The position numbers and the translations under genes were made by a program. A stretch of 64,000 nt of DNA. Source: Moraxella nonliquefaciens (GTDB lineage: Bacteria > Pseudomonadota > Gammaproteobacteria > Pseudomonadales > Moraxellaceae). The DNA lies in the NCBI RefSeq assembly GCF_001679005.1, contig NZ_LXTW01000012.1:205116-269115 (forward strand), given 5' to 3'. The notes beneath the pieces were generated by a model. It searched no databases, was not told where the DNA came from, and saw only the letters and a list, made by a program, of their open reading frames with translations. Positions within the stretch are counted from its first letter, which is position 1. Every line of letters starts with the position of its first letter. Shown here piece after piece: positions 1 to 8,821 of the stretch.

Positions 1-1849
1 CCGAAGTCCATGCAAGTCCTGTAATGCGTCCGATTTCAGGGTCTTTTTCGGCAAGCCCAAAGTCAAAGGGTCTAACACCCAAATAATCGGTAATGTTTTC
101 ATCTGTTACCGACAAAGACTCAATTTTGCTGTCTTTTTTGGGTTTGATGCCATAGGTTTCAATCTGTGAACGTACCGCTTTACGGCTGATTTTGTTAATC
201 TCACGCTCCAAATTACGCACGCCTGCTTCACGAGTATAGTGGCGGATGATGTTAAGAACAGCATCATCGCTAATATCAAGCTCATCTTTGCCAAGTCCGT
301 TTTGTTCCAGGGCTTTGGGAGCGAGATGGTTTTTGGCAATGTTCATTTTTTCATCTTCGGTATACCCTGGCAGACGGATTACCTCCATGCGGTCAAGCAA
401 GGCAGGGGGTATGTTCATTGAGTTGGCGGTACAGATGAACATCACCTGAGATAAATCCAAATCCAAATCAAGATAATGGTCATTGAAACTGTTGTTTTGC
501 GATGGGTCAAGCACTTCTAATAAGGCGGATGCAGGGTCACCACGGTAGTCTTGTGCCATTTTATCAATCTCATCCAGCAAAAACAGCGGGTTTTTAACGG
601 CCACTTTTGCCAAAGACTGCACAATTTTACCGGGCATGGCGCCGATATAGGTACGGCGATGTCCACGGATTTCAGCTTCATCACGCACACCACCTAATGC
701 CATACGCACAAATTTACGCCCTGTGGCGCGAGCAATGCTCTCGCCCAGCGATGTTTTTCCCACCCCAGGAGGACCAACCAAACACAAAATCGGGCCTTTT
801 AATTTTTTGACACGAGATTGTACTGCCAGATATTCCAAAATACGGTCTTTGACATCATCTAGCCCATAGTGGTCTTTGTCTAGCGTTTCTTTGGCTTTAT
901 TTAGGTCAACAGATACCTTGCTTGCTTTTTTCCATGGGGTATCTAGTATCCATTCTACATAACCACGTACCACCGATGCCTCTGATGAACTTGGGGGCAT
1001 TTGTTTTAGTTTTTTAAATTCGGTTTCAGCCTTTTTGCGGACATCATCAGGCAGGTCAGCATTGTTTAGGCGTTTTTCAAGTTCTCCGTCTTCTTCATCT
1101 GCCCCATCATTTAAGTCAGACAGCTCAGACTTAATCGCTTTCATTTTTTCATTTAAAAAATACTCACGATGGTTGTTTTCCATCTGCTTGCGTACGCTCT
1201 CTTGAAGTTCATTTTCAAGCGACTGCTCAGCATGATTGCTGACAAAAAAATCAACCAGCGTTTGGTAATGATCGGTGATATCGTTATCTTCAAGCAGTGT
1301 TTGTTTTGTGTCAAGGGGCATGGATATGCGAGTGGCGATAAAGTACATGAGCTCGGTCAAGTCGTTAATCTTGCCTGCCACACGGATAATCTCACGTCCG
1401 TTACGTAGATTTTCTTCGGCAAAATTGGCAAAAAAGTCCATCAGTACCTTTTTATAGGCTTCTTTGTCGTCATCACTTAGTGTATCGCTAACAGGCTTTT
1501 TGTGAAATGTCGCCACAAGAGTGTTATGTGCCTTATCAACATTAACATCTCTCACTTTGGCACGCATTTGCCCTTCGATGAGTACTTTAAGACAGTTTTC
1601 ATCAGCATCATGGGGCATGGTGCTGATGACCTTGCACACCGTACCAAAGTGGTAAAGATTGTCTGTACTAATCTCCTCTGACAGCGAGTCTTTTTGTGAG
1701 ACCACAAGCAGATGACCATCAAAACGCTCATCGGCAAGTTCTATGGCATTGATGGACTGCTCACGCCCCACAAATAGAGCGATTTGCATGTGTGGATAAA
1801 CCACGACATCACGCACGGCAAGTAGGGGTAAGGTTTGGTTATCAGGCAT
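1..1849 (-). CDS. lon: ATP-dependent protease Lon, C-terminal part outside window
   Basis: Cytoplasmic AAA+ serine protease that degrades misfolded and regulatory proteins. The minus-strand frame opens with MPDNQTLPLL at 1849 and stays open to the window edge, giving about 616 residues of a protein usually near 800. The N-terminal substrate-binding domain (about 1-200) is followed by a coiled region with the KQMENNHREYFLNEKMKAI family signature. The AAA+ module has Walker A GPPGVGKTS near residue 360 and Walker B FLLDEID near 425. The sensor/arginine region and the start of the protease domain are visible, but the Ser-Lys catalytic dyad lies beyond base 1. A TGGAG ribosome-binding site sits 7 nt before the ATG. 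No frame breaks were seen. Confidence 0.97.
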   Translation of the reverse strand, partial: MPDNQTLPLLAVRDVVVYPHMQIALFVGREQSINAIELADERFDGHLLVVSQKDSLSEEISTDNLYHFGTVCKVISTMPHDADENCLKVLIEGQMRAKVRDVNVDKAHNTLVATFHKKPVSDTLSDDDKEAYKKVLMDFFANFAEENLRNGREIIRVAGKINDLTELMYFIATRISMPLDTKQTLLEDNDITDHYQTLVDFFVSNHAEQSLENELQESVRKQMENNHREYFLNEKMKAIKSELSDLNDGADEEDGELEKRLNNADLPDDVRKKAETEFKKLKQMPPSSSEASVVRGYVEWILDTPWKKASKVSVDLNKAKETLDKDHYGLDDVKDRILEYLAVQSRVKKLKGPILCLVGPPGVGKTSLGESIARATGRKFVRMALGGVRDEAEIRGHRRTYIGAMPGKIVQSLAKVAVKNPLFLLDEIDKMAQDYRGDPASALLEVLDPSQNNSFNDHYLDLDLDLSQVMFICTANSMNIPPALLDRMEVIRLPGYTEDEKMNIAKNHLAPKALEQNGLGKDELDISDDAVLNIIRHYTREAGVRNLEREINKISRKAVRSQIETYGIKPKKDSKIESLSVTDENITDYLGVRPFDFGLAEKDPEIGRITGLAWTS

Positions 1850-1887
1850 GATAAACTCCAAATAAATTCTTATAATGTTGACCTGTT

Positions 1888-1914
1888 ATGGTGGCAGGCG
1901 TGGTAAATTGCAAG
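1888..1914 (-). promoter_or_regulatory. Candidate heat-shock (sigma-32-like) promoter of lon
   Basis: On the minus strand CTTGCAA (1914-1908) is followed after 13 bp by CCACCAT (1894-1888). This resembles the sigma-32 pattern CTTGAAA-N13-15-CCCCAT. Transcription would start near 1880, about 30 nt before the lon ATG. lon is a classic heat-shock gene, which supports the reading, but two positions differ from consensus. Confidence 0.4.
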
Positions 1915-2092
1915 GCGGTGCGATGGTTTTATGAAAAATTGGGTCAAAAATCGTATTATTGTTTATAATATGGTCAATGCTAAAAGCCAAATCATGCCAT
2001 AAAGTACACTTGTCGGTTTTGCTTTATTTTGCTATATTATTCAAAACTCTAAAAACATCTATCAATTTTTTAAATGATGAAAGGAAAAAACC

Positions 2093-2557
2093 ATGCAAAT
2101 CATTAATAAACCAACATCGGCTTATGTCGGTGCATCTTGGGCGATGCTGGGCGTGGGCGTGCTTGGCTTTTTGGTTGGTCTGTGGAATGCCGAGATGATG
2201 TTAAACGAGAAGGGCTATTATTTTGCGGTGTTGGCATTGGGGCTGTATGCGGCGATTAGCCTACAAAAAACCATTCGTGATAAAGCAGAAAATATCCCTG
2301 TGTCGGGCATTTATTATGGCATTAGTTGGTTGGCGTTGGGGCTTGCGATGTTACTGATGACCGTGGGTCTATGGAACGCCACTTTGCTACTTAGCGAAAA
2401 GGGCTATTATTTTATGGCGTTTACCTTGTCACTCTTTGCGGTGATTACCATTCAAAAGAACATTCGGGATTTGCAAGTGGTTAAGGAATATGAAAATCCT
2501 TATGAGCAGGGCGATGTCTTTTTGGAAAAAGATGATTTTTTAAAAGAAAAAGAGTAA
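2093..2557 (+). CDS. YiaA/YiaB-family inner membrane protein
   Basis: 154-aa integral membrane protein of the YiaAB two-helix family, whose biochemical role is not established. The protein is an internal duplication. Two similar halves (about residues 8-65 and 74-132) each contain a pair of hydrophobic helices, the motif VGLWNA, then SEKGYY or NEKGYY, and end in KTIRD or KNIRD. The C-terminal 25 residues are charged and probably cytoplasmic. An AAAGGA ribosome-binding site lies 8 nt before the ATG. It is divergent from lon and convergent with cmoM, so probably monocistronic. Confidence 0.85.
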   Translation: MQIINKPTSAYVGASWAMLGVGVLGFLVGLWNAEMMLNEKGYYFAVLALGLYAAISLQKTIRDKAENIPVSGIYYGISWLALGLAMLLMTVGLWNATLLLSEKGYYFMAFTLSLFAVITIQKNIRDLQVVKEYENPYEQGDVFLEKDDFLKEKE

Positions 2558-2613
2558 GTGTTTTTGGTGTCTTATCCCATTTTGGCTTCTTATATAAGTG
2601 CTTTGTTTATCAA

Positions 2614-2634
2614 GGGCGAATTGCAATTCGTCCC
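2614..2634. repeat. Short palindrome between convergent genes
   Basis: GGGCGAATT and AATTCGTCC flank a two-base centre, pairing with one G-U. It lies between the convergent yiaA-like gene and cmoM and could act as a weak bidirectional terminator or be a dispersed palindromic element. No long T tract follows. Confidence 0.4.
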
Positions 2635-2698
2635 TACAACCTAAAAATGATTATTGAATAATCAATAAGTTGCTATTTTGAGTCAAGAGTGAATTATC

Positions 2699-3472
2699 TT
2701 ACCTTTTCGCCAAAATATGCAAGTACCGCCCCATTTGCCAAAAAGGGTGCGTTTGGGAGTAGTTAAGTTCCATCGCCATAACATCATCAGGATTACCCAG
2801 TCCGCCACGTTTTAAGGGAGTATAGTCAGAGAACACTCGTATCCCTGATTGGCAAATGATGGTGTATTTTTTATCATCAAGCCATGATTTGACCGTCTCA
2901 TAAGGCACAGGATTGTTTGGGGTTAGACTTTTGTTATCGGCGGGTTTGGGGTGTTCTAATTGATAAAAATTACCCATGATAAGGTTGCGATAAATCATGC
3001 TGGCAGGATTGTAAAAGCATAAAGACAAGTAACCATCATCGGCTAAAAATTCATCAAAAAACGCCATGATTTTGGCAGGTTCGCCAAGCCATTCTAGGAC
3101 AGCATGGCATAAAATCAAATCAAAGGTCTCACCCTGCAACCGTGTGGCAAGCTCTTGATAAGAAGCGGTGATAAAACGAGGTGATACGCCAAGTTTGCTT
3201 GCGGTGTTTTGGGCTTGTTGTATCATCTTAGTAGAGATGTCGCTGATGGTTGTGTCATGATGTGTGGCAAGGTTTAGGCTGATTTGAGCAAGTCCTGCCC
3301 CTATGTCCAACACCCTAAGCGGATGATTTGGCAAATGTTTGGATAAGTCTCGCTCTAATACGGCAAGGCGGATTTGACCTTTTGGGGTGCCATAGACTTT
3401 TTTGGCAAAATGATCGGCGATGTCATTAAAATTACGGTCATTAACATGAGAATGGGAGATGGTATCATTCAT
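2699..3472 (-). CDS. cmoM: tRNA 5-carboxymethoxyuridine methyltransferase CmoM
   Basis: SAM-dependent class I methyltransferase that methylates cmo5U34 in the wobble position of certain tRNAs to the methyl ester. The 257-aa protein follows E. coli CmoM closely: DRNFNDIADHF near the N terminus, YGTPKGQIRLAVLERDL, motif I VLDIGAGLA (about 53-61), LILCHAVLEWLGEP (about 140), LSLCFYN, MGNFYQLEHPKP, GIRVFSDYT and the C-terminal MGRYLHILAKR. Length matches the family. No clear Shine-Dalgarno is seen before the ATG. The next in-frame ATG would remove conserved residues, so the called start is kept. No partner gene is adjacent. Confidence 0.93.
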   Translation of the reverse strand: MNDTISHSHVNDRNFNDIADHFAKKVYGTPKGQIRLAVLERDLSKHLPNHPLRVLDIGAGLAQISLNLATHHDTTISDISTKMIQQAQNTASKLGVSPRFITASYQELATRLQGETFDLILCHAVLEWLGEPAKIMAFFDEFLADDGYLSLCFYNPASMIYRNLIMGNFYQLEHPKPADNKSLTPNNPVPYETVKSWLDDKKYTIICQSGIRVFSDYTPLKRGGLGNPDDVMAMELNYSQTHPFWQMGRYLHILAKR

Positions 3473-3834
3473 GGTAAAAATAATTTGGCAAATGGGTTTG
3501 GCGTGGTATAATGGTTGGGGTCTGCCCTTTATGGCACATTATAGCACATAACATGATTTGCATTTTAAATTTACATGTGAAAAACGACCATCTGTCCACT
3601 AAACACCAGCCTGATGCTTAAAATTTGGGTATAAAAATTTAGGTATATTTTAGGTGTATATAGGTATAAAATGATGAGCATTGGCATGATTAACATGCAC
3701 ATGATTTGGTTATTGGGGTTGTTTTAAAAACCTGTCATGCTCTTATTTTTAACCCTATTTTTTAAATTGGGTATTTTATTGTAGAGCACAAGACCGCCAC
3801 ACCCCAAATGTCAACCAAGATTTTGAGATAAACC
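3473..3834. other. Gene-free divergent intergenic region
   Basis: 362 bp between divergent cmoM and the 3835 lipoprotein. It is AT-rich and contains a loose cluster of GGTATA words around 3628-3668. No convincing gene, consensus promoter, hairpin terminator or RNA was seen. It should hold both genes' promoters. Confidence 0.5.
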
Positions 3835-4770
3835 ATGAAAATACTTAACCATTTAACCTGTGTGTCTGCCATCGCCCTTGCGTTAGCTGGCATGGTCGGA
3901 TGCACCAAAAAGGATGATCCCAAACCACAGGCAGAAATTGATGTTGCTACCCCCAAGGTTGCCCAACACCCTGTTATGGTCTGTGATGATATTGGTTTAA
4001 AAAACCGTGTGGTCAGCCTTGTGCGTGATGAGCTTTATACAGCATCTGTGCATGCACTTGGTAGTGGAGCAAGCGAGCAGTTGGCGTTACAGCTAAACGC
4101 ACGTTTGTTGGAGCTGGATATTGATTTGCAAAACATCAGCCAAACCGCCAGCGAGTGTCGTGGACAGCTTCATATCGTCCTACCCAGTCAAGAGATTGAG
4201 ACTGCCAATAAGGTATTTGGCAGGGCAGGCGTGGCAGGTCTAGAAGAGCAAGCCATTGAAGATGGCATAAGTATTATGGGGGGCAATCGTCTTGTGGGTG
4301 ATTTTGTTTTTCACTCAGATGAGCAAACACTGACCATTGATAATAACACGCCTGTCATTATGCTTGCGTCTGAAACCATGGCAACAGCAATACGTGCAAT
4401 GAATCGCCAAAACCTGGTCAATGCCAAACGTGAAACCGCCAATATCGGTCAAGAGTTTAATGACATCATCCCTGCCCCAACGGTGCAAATCCGCCCTGTG
4501 GAGTTGCCACCATTGCCTCAAATTCCCACGCCCGAAGAAGCCATTTTACAGCCTGAGGACATCCCATCTGGCATACCACAAGCCTTTGAATCTAATACAA
4601 AACTCGCAGAATCCAAGATGACATCCAAGATGACATCCAAGACCCAACCAGAGACAACATCACAGACCCAAACACCATCCAAACCAAAAACAAAGCCCAC
4701 AGCTGAATTTGAAACACAAAAACCCATCAGTGATGAGATTGTCATTATTGAGACCGATGAGACTTACTGA
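3835..4770 (+). CDS. Putative lipoprotein with low-complexity C terminus, function unknown
   Basis: 311 aa. The N terminus is a lipoprotein signal peptide with the hydrophobic run IALALAGMVG and lipidation at Cys23. Residues 45-190 form a mixed globular region beginning HPVMVCDDIGLKNRVVSLV. From about residue 205 the sequence is proline-rich (VELPPLPQIPTPEE). It then turns into Ser/Thr/Lys/Gln-rich low complexity including a TSKM duplication, ending in acidic EIVIIETDETY. I do not recognise the family. It is probably a periplasm-facing envelope protein with a disordered tail. A GAGA ribosome-binding site precedes the ATG. Transcribed alone, upstream of the cysS repeat region. Confidence 0.75.
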   Translation: MKILNHLTCVSAIALALAGMVGCTKKDDPKPQAEIDVATPKVAQHPVMVCDDIGLKNRVVSLVRDELYTASVHALGSGASEQLALQLNARLLELDIDLQNISQTASECRGQLHIVLPSQEIETANKVFGRAGVAGLEEQAIEDGISIMGGNRLVGDFVFHSDEQTLTIDNNTPVIMLASETMATAIRAMNRQNLVNAKRETANIGQEFNDIIPAPTVQIRPVELPPLPQIPTPEEAILQPEDIPSGIPQAFESNTKLAESKMTSKMTSKTQPETTSQTQTPSKPKTKPTAEFETQKPISDEIVIIETDETY

Positions 4771-4860
4771 TATTTTTATGTCATTTTAAGCCAAGTGGCA
4801 AGTGATGATAAGTGGCAATATGCCCCAAAGCGATTTGGAGTTTTGTTTTAAAATGATGAT

Positions 4861-4935
4861 TTTAACTGATTTTAACTGATTTTAACTGATTTTAACTGAT
4901 TTTAACTGATTTTAACTGATTTTAACTGATTTTAA
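4861..4935. repeat. Seven-copy 10-bp tandem repeat upstream of cysS
   Basis: Seven exact copies of TTTAACTGAT (4861-4930) are followed by a partial copy TTTAA, ending about 100 bp before the cysS ATG. The unit equals roughly one helical turn, so copy-number changes would move flanking sites without rotating them. A possible -10 (TATGAT, 4992-4997) lies downstream. Confidence 0.95.
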
Positions 4936-5038
4936 TGAATTCCCCCAGTTTTTCATTCATCCATGCCCTAGTATTTTTTTTAAATTTTTAGTATGATAGC
5001 CCCTTTATCAAAAACCATTGTCAAGTTAAAGGCATAGC

Positions 5039-6436
5039 ATGAGCGACTTACACCTGTATAATACTTTATCGGCACAAAAAGAGCGTTTTGTTCCCATCCA
5101 TGATGGCAAAGTGGGCATGTATGTCTGTGGCATGACGGTGTATGATTATTGTCATATTGGACATGCTCGGGTGATGGTGAGTTTTGATGTGATTTATCGT
5201 TGGTTGTCTCGTTATTTTGAGGTAAACTACGTCCGCAACATCACCGACATTGACGACAAAATCATCAAACGAGCAAACGAAAACGGCGAAACCATTGGCG
5301 AGCTGACCGCACGTTTTATCAGTGCCATGCACGAAGATGCTGACCGCTTAGGATGCTTGCGTCCAACCAGTGAGCCTAAGGCAACTGACCACATTCCCCA
5401 AATGCTTGATATGATAAATACCTTGCAGTCCAAAGACCTAGCCTATCAGGGGGCAAGTGGCGATGTGTATTATAAGGTGGCAAATTTTCCTGAGTATGGC
5501 AAGCTGTCTAAACGTAAACTTGCTGACATGCAAGCAGGGGCAAGGGTTCTTACAGTAGATGATAAAGACAACCCTTTTGATTTTGTGCTGTGGAAATCTG
5601 CCAAACCGTTTGAACCACATTGGCAAAGTCCATGGGGTTTGGGTCGCCCTGGTTGGCATATTGAGTGCAGTGCGATGAGTACTTGTTGTTTGGGTGAGAG
5701 TTTTGACATTCATGGTGGCGGGCATGATTTGCAGTTTCCACACCATGAAAACGAGATTGCCCAAAGCGAGGGGGCGACAGGCAAACAGTACGCCAACAAC
5801 TGGCTACATGTTGGTTTTGTCAATGTGGATGATGAAAAAATGAGCAAATCCTTGAACAACTTCTTTACCATTCGTGAGGTGTTGCAGGATTTTCATGCCG
5901 AGACCGTTCGCTTTTTTATCCTATCTAGTCATTATCGCAGTCCGATTAACTTCTCTGATACGGCTTTAAAAGAAAGCCATACCGCCTTATCACGTCTATA
6001 TCACGCCCTAAAACCTTTTGAGGTGGTAGAGATAGATGAGACGGTGTGGGATGGTGAGCATGGGCAAGCCTTTGTGCGTGCGATGAATGATGACTTTAAC
6101 ACCGCCCAAGCGATGAGTGTTTTATTTGAGGTTGCAGGCGAGATAAATAAAGCGGTTAAGGCAGACGACATGGCAGGCGGACTAAAATTTGCTGTGATAT
6201 TAAAGACGCTGGCACGTGTGCTAAACATCGCCCAAACTGCTCCAAAAGCCTTTTTACAAGCCCAAATTGGTGATGAGAGCATCTCTGAGAGTGAGATTTT
6301 GGCGATGATTGATAAGCGTAAACAAGCCAAAGCTGACAAGGATTTTGCGCTTGCTGACCAAATCCGTGCCGAGCTAGAAGAACAAGGTGTGGCGTTAGAA
6401 GACGGTAGGTCAGGGACGAGCTGGCGAAGAGTGTGA
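5039..6436 (+). CDS. cysS: Cysteinyl-tRNA synthetase
   Basis: Charges tRNA-Cys with cysteine in the cytoplasm. 465 aa, the usual length. The class I signature HIGH is at residues 39-42 inside CGMTVYDYCHIGHA. KMSKS is near 268-272 (EKMSKSLNNFF). Expected zinc ligands are visible: Cys30, the Cys of HIECSAMS, and the His/Glu of HHENE. The C-terminal anticodon-binding region ends in DGRSGTSWRRV. The ATG follows GTTAAAGGCATAGC, a plausible AAAGG ribosome-binding site. Monocistronic; the upstream 10-bp repeat array may influence its promoter. Confidence 0.98.
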   Translation: MSDLHLYNTLSAQKERFVPIHDGKVGMYVCGMTVYDYCHIGHARVMVSFDVIYRWLSRYFEVNYVRNITDIDDKIIKRANENGETIGELTARFISAMHEDADRLGCLRPTSEPKATDHIPQMLDMINTLQSKDLAYQGASGDVYYKVANFPEYGKLSKRKLADMQAGARVLTVDDKDNPFDFVLWKSAKPFEPHWQSPWGLGRPGWHIECSAMSTCCLGESFDIHGGGHDLQFPHHENEIAQSEGATGKQYANNWLHVGFVNVDDEKMSKSLNNFFTIREVLQDFHAETVRFFILSSHYRSPINFSDTALKESHTALSRLYHALKPFEVVEIDETVWDGEHGQAFVRAMNDDFNTAQAMSVLFEVAGEINKAVKADDMAGGLKFAVILKTLARVLNIAQTAPKAFLQAQIGDESISESEILAMIDKRKQAKADKDFALADQIRAELEEQGVALEDGRSGTSWRRV

Positions 6437-6466
6437 ATAAAGGTTGGGTGTATGATAATGATGGTT

Positions 6467-6494
6467 GTTATTATTGTCATAACACAATAATAAC
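6467..6494. terminator. Inverted repeat between convergent cysS and lipoprotein genes
   Basis: GTTATTATTG (6467-6476) and CAATAATAAC (6485-6494) pair perfectly over 10 bp with an 8-nt loop. The stem is AT-rich and lacks a good T tract, so terminator function is uncertain. A second inverted pair GATGAGA/TCTCATC (6528-6534, 6556-6562) overlaps the stop of the next gene. Confidence 0.4.
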
Positions 6495-6560
6495 AAGGAT
6501 AACCAAGCTAACGTTTGGCTATGGTGTGATGAGACTTTAATTACAAATAACCAAATCTCA

Positions 6561-6860
6561 TCAGTGCTTGCTGTTTGGGTTGCATTCACCATCACGCACA
6601 TCTATCACCTTAGTGTCATTTGGGATGAATGTATGGGCAGCACAGCGGTTGCCAAAGGTTTCATCAAAGCGTTGTCCATTTTGTTCAAGTGTGGCACAGA
6701 CAGGAAAATACTCCATGGTGCAGTGCTTCATGGACATGGCAGGTTCTGACAGAGTAGATGGATGGGGTGCTATCGCATCAATAACAGCAGGCTTAGGCGT
6801 TACTGTTGGTGCGGTGCAGGCGGTTAGTAGTAATGGGCAAAGTAGGGTAAGGCGTTTCAT
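6561..6860 (-). CDS. Small lipoprotein with Kazal-like cysteine pattern
   Basis: 99 aa. A short lipoprotein signal (MKRLTLLCPLLLTAC) places the lipidated Cys at 15. After a Pro/Ala-rich linker comes a compact domain with EYFPVCATLEQNGQRF, then FGNRCAAHTF, and a final GEC. This spacing resembles Kazal-type protease-inhibitor domains (PVC...G..Y.N.C.A...GEC). Similar short envelope lipoproteins occur in gammaproteobacteria. Protease inhibition is an inference from the cysteine pattern only. The stop lies inside an inverted repeat. Convergent with cysS and divergent from guaB. Confidence 0.7.
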   Translation of the reverse strand: MKRLTLLCPLLLTACTAPTVTPKPAVIDAIAPHPSTLSEPAMSMKHCTMEYFPVCATLEQNGQRFDETFGNRCAAHTFIPNDTKVIDVRDGECNPNSKH

Positions 6861-7000
6861 AACTGGTGCTTATATAAGTAAGTTAGGTATAAGTTTATAG
6901 ATTGATTGGGTATTTTATATCATAGTTATCTTGTCATCAACTTTATTTTGTAATTTACGGATACCTTCAAAATTAATCAATAAATTAAATAAATTGATAA

Positions 7001-7029
7001 TTGACAAGTCTGATAATCTGTTGTATAAT
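7001..7029 (+). promoter_or_regulatory. Consensus sigma-70 promoter of guaB
   Basis: TTGACA at 7001-7006 and TATAAT at 7024-7029 are separated by exactly 17 bp, a perfect consensus. Transcription should begin near 7036, leaving a leader of about 135 nt before the guaB start at 7173. Confidence 0.9.
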
Positions 7030-7172
7030 GCACCGCTAATTTTACACTCTCAAACCGATATACAATGCCAAAACAAACAAGTAACCGTATATCCAAAGGC
7101 TAGGCAGATGACTGTTTAGCTTTTTTTGGTTTTTTGATGGTGTATTTTCCATTTTTGCCATAAGGGGCTGTT

Positions 7173-8642
7173 ATGTTAAGATTAAGTTATGAAGCATTGA
7201 CCTTTGATGATGTATTGCTGCTACCTGCCTACTCTGAGGTGTTGCCAAAAGATGTGAGCTTATCCACTCGTCTGACCCGTGAGATTGACCTAAACTTACC
7301 AATCTTATCGGCGGCGATGGATACCGTTACCGAATCAAAGATGGCAATTGCCATGGCACAGCTTGGTGGCATGGGCATCATTCACAAAAACATGGACATC
7401 AGCCGTCAAGCCAGTCGTATCCGTCATGTCAAAAAGTTTGAAGCGGGTACCGTTGCCGATCCCATTACTGTAAGTCCAGAGACAAGTGTGGGCGAGCTGC
7501 TTCGCATCACTCGTGAAAATCACATTTCAGGTGTGCCTGTGGTAGATGATAGCCGTCAAGTGGTAGGCATTGTAACACACCGTGATTTGCGTTTTGAGAC
7601 CAATCTTAATCAGCCTGTCAAAAATGTGATGACCCCAAAGGATAAACTCGTTACTGTCAAAGAAGGTGAGTCTACTGAGAATATCAAACGCTTATTGCAC
7701 ACGCACCGCATTGAAAAAGTAATTGTTATTGATGATAATTTTCACTTAAAAGGACTAATTACCGTCAATGATTTTAGCAAAGCCGAAAACAATCCTAACG
7801 CCGCCAAAGATGCACAAGGTCGCTTGCGTGTGGGGGCGGCGGTTGGTACAGGGGCGGATACCGAGGCACGTGTAGAGGCACTCGTAGAGGCTGATGTAGA
7901 TGTGATTGTGGTTGATACCGCTCATGGACATAGCCGTGGTGTGATTGATAGGGTTGCCTTTATCAAGAAAAAATACCCCCACATACAAGTCATTGGCGGT
8001 AACATTGCCACAGGTGATGCTGCCCTTGCCCTCTTAGATGCTGGGGCGGATGCTGTTAAAGTTGGCATTGGGCCAGGTTCTATCTGCACCACTCGTATCA
8101 TTGCAGGGATTGGTGTGCCACAGATTAGTGCCATTGATAATGTGGCAAGTGCCTTACAAGAGCGTATCCCACTGATTGCTGATGGCGGCATTCGTTTTTC
8201 TGGCGATATGGCAAAGGCTTTGGCAGCAGGAGCAAGCTGTATCATGGTAGGGGGACTCTTAGCAGGGACAGAAGAAGCTCCTGGTGAGATGGAGCTGTAT
8301 CAAGGTCGCTACTATAAGGCATATCGTGGTATGGGGTCGCTTGGGGCGATGAGCGGACAAAATGGTTCATCTGACCGTTATTTTCAAGATGCCAAAGAGG
8401 GTGTGGAAAAACTTGTGCCAGAAGGCATTGAAGGACGTGTGCCATACAAAGGTTCGGTAACAGGCATCATCAATCAGCTGGCTGGCGGTCTGCGTTCGTC
8501 CATGGGTTATACAGGTTGTGCTACCATTGAAGAGTTACGAACTAAGCCACAGTTTATTAAGGTAACATCGGCAGGTATGAAAGAGTCGCACGTTCATGAT
8601 GTGCAGATTACCAAAGAAGCTCCGAATTATCGTCAAGGTTAA
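7173..8642 (+). CDS. guaB: Inosine-5'-monophosphate dehydrogenase
   Basis: Oxidises IMP to XMP with NAD, the committing step to GMP. 489 aa, standard length. The barrel begins with LTFDDVLLLPAYS. Two CBS domains occupy about 95-205 (HISGVPVVDD, LKGLITVNDF). The catalytic loop GIGPGSICTTR lies near 299-309 with the active-site Cys. The flap and the GAMSGQNGSSDRYFQ region follow. An AAGGGG ribosome-binding site lies 7 nt upstream of the ATG. It stands alone behind a consensus promoter; guaA is not adjacent. Confidence 0.99.
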   Translation: MLRLSYEALTFDDVLLLPAYSEVLPKDVSLSTRLTREIDLNLPILSAAMDTVTESKMAIAMAQLGGMGIIHKNMDISRQASRIRHVKKFEAGTVADPITVSPETSVGELLRITRENHISGVPVVDDSRQVVGIVTHRDLRFETNLNQPVKNVMTPKDKLVTVKEGESTENIKRLLHTHRIEKVIVIDDNFHLKGLITVNDFSKAENNPNAAKDAQGRLRVGAAVGTGADTEARVEALVEADVDVIVVDTAHGHSRGVIDRVAFIKKKYPHIQVIGGNIATGDAALALLDAGADAVKVGIGPGSICTTRIIAGIGVPQISAIDNVASALQERIPLIADGGIRFSGDMAKALAAGASCIMVGGLLAGTEEAPGEMELYQGRYYKAYRGMGSLGAMSGQNGSSDRYFQDAKEGVEKLVPEGIEGRVPYKGSVTGIINQLAGGLRSSMGYTGCATIEELRTKPQFIKVTSAGMKESHVHDVQITKEAPNYRQG

Positions 8643-8694
8643 TTATCATCAAGGTTAATGAAAAATATTTTAGCAGTTTAACCTTGTTAGGATA

Positions 8695-8752
8695 AAATCC
8701 ATCCAATCAAATCCATCCAATCAAATCCATCCAATCAAAGGTTGGATGGATT
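8695..8752. repeat. Three 14-bp tandem repeats merging into a hairpin downstream of guaB
   Basis: AAATCCATCCAATC occurs three times in tandem (8695-8708, 8709-8722, 8723-8736). The last copy forms an 11-bp perfect stem, AATCCATCCAA (8724-8734) with TTGGATGGATT (8742-8752) around a 7-nt loop. All three copies could compete for the single right arm. It may terminate guaB, although only a weak T tract follows. Confidence 0.8.
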
Positions 8753-8821
8753 GTTAATGATTAAAATCCAAATCTACCCAAAGGTAAATCTGGGTAAATT
8801 TGGCGTTTTCTGCTTATCTTA

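Noticed and set aside
607..810. Plus-strand open frame opposite lon
   Set aside because: Shadow of the lon frame; no ribosome-binding site and no protein-like composition.
4861..4935. CRISPR-like array
   Set aside because: Units are contiguous 10-mers without spacers; a simple tandem repeat.
6931..7119. 62-codon open frame before guaB
   Set aside because: It spans the guaB promoter hexamers, has no ribosome-binding site and reads as low-information sequence.
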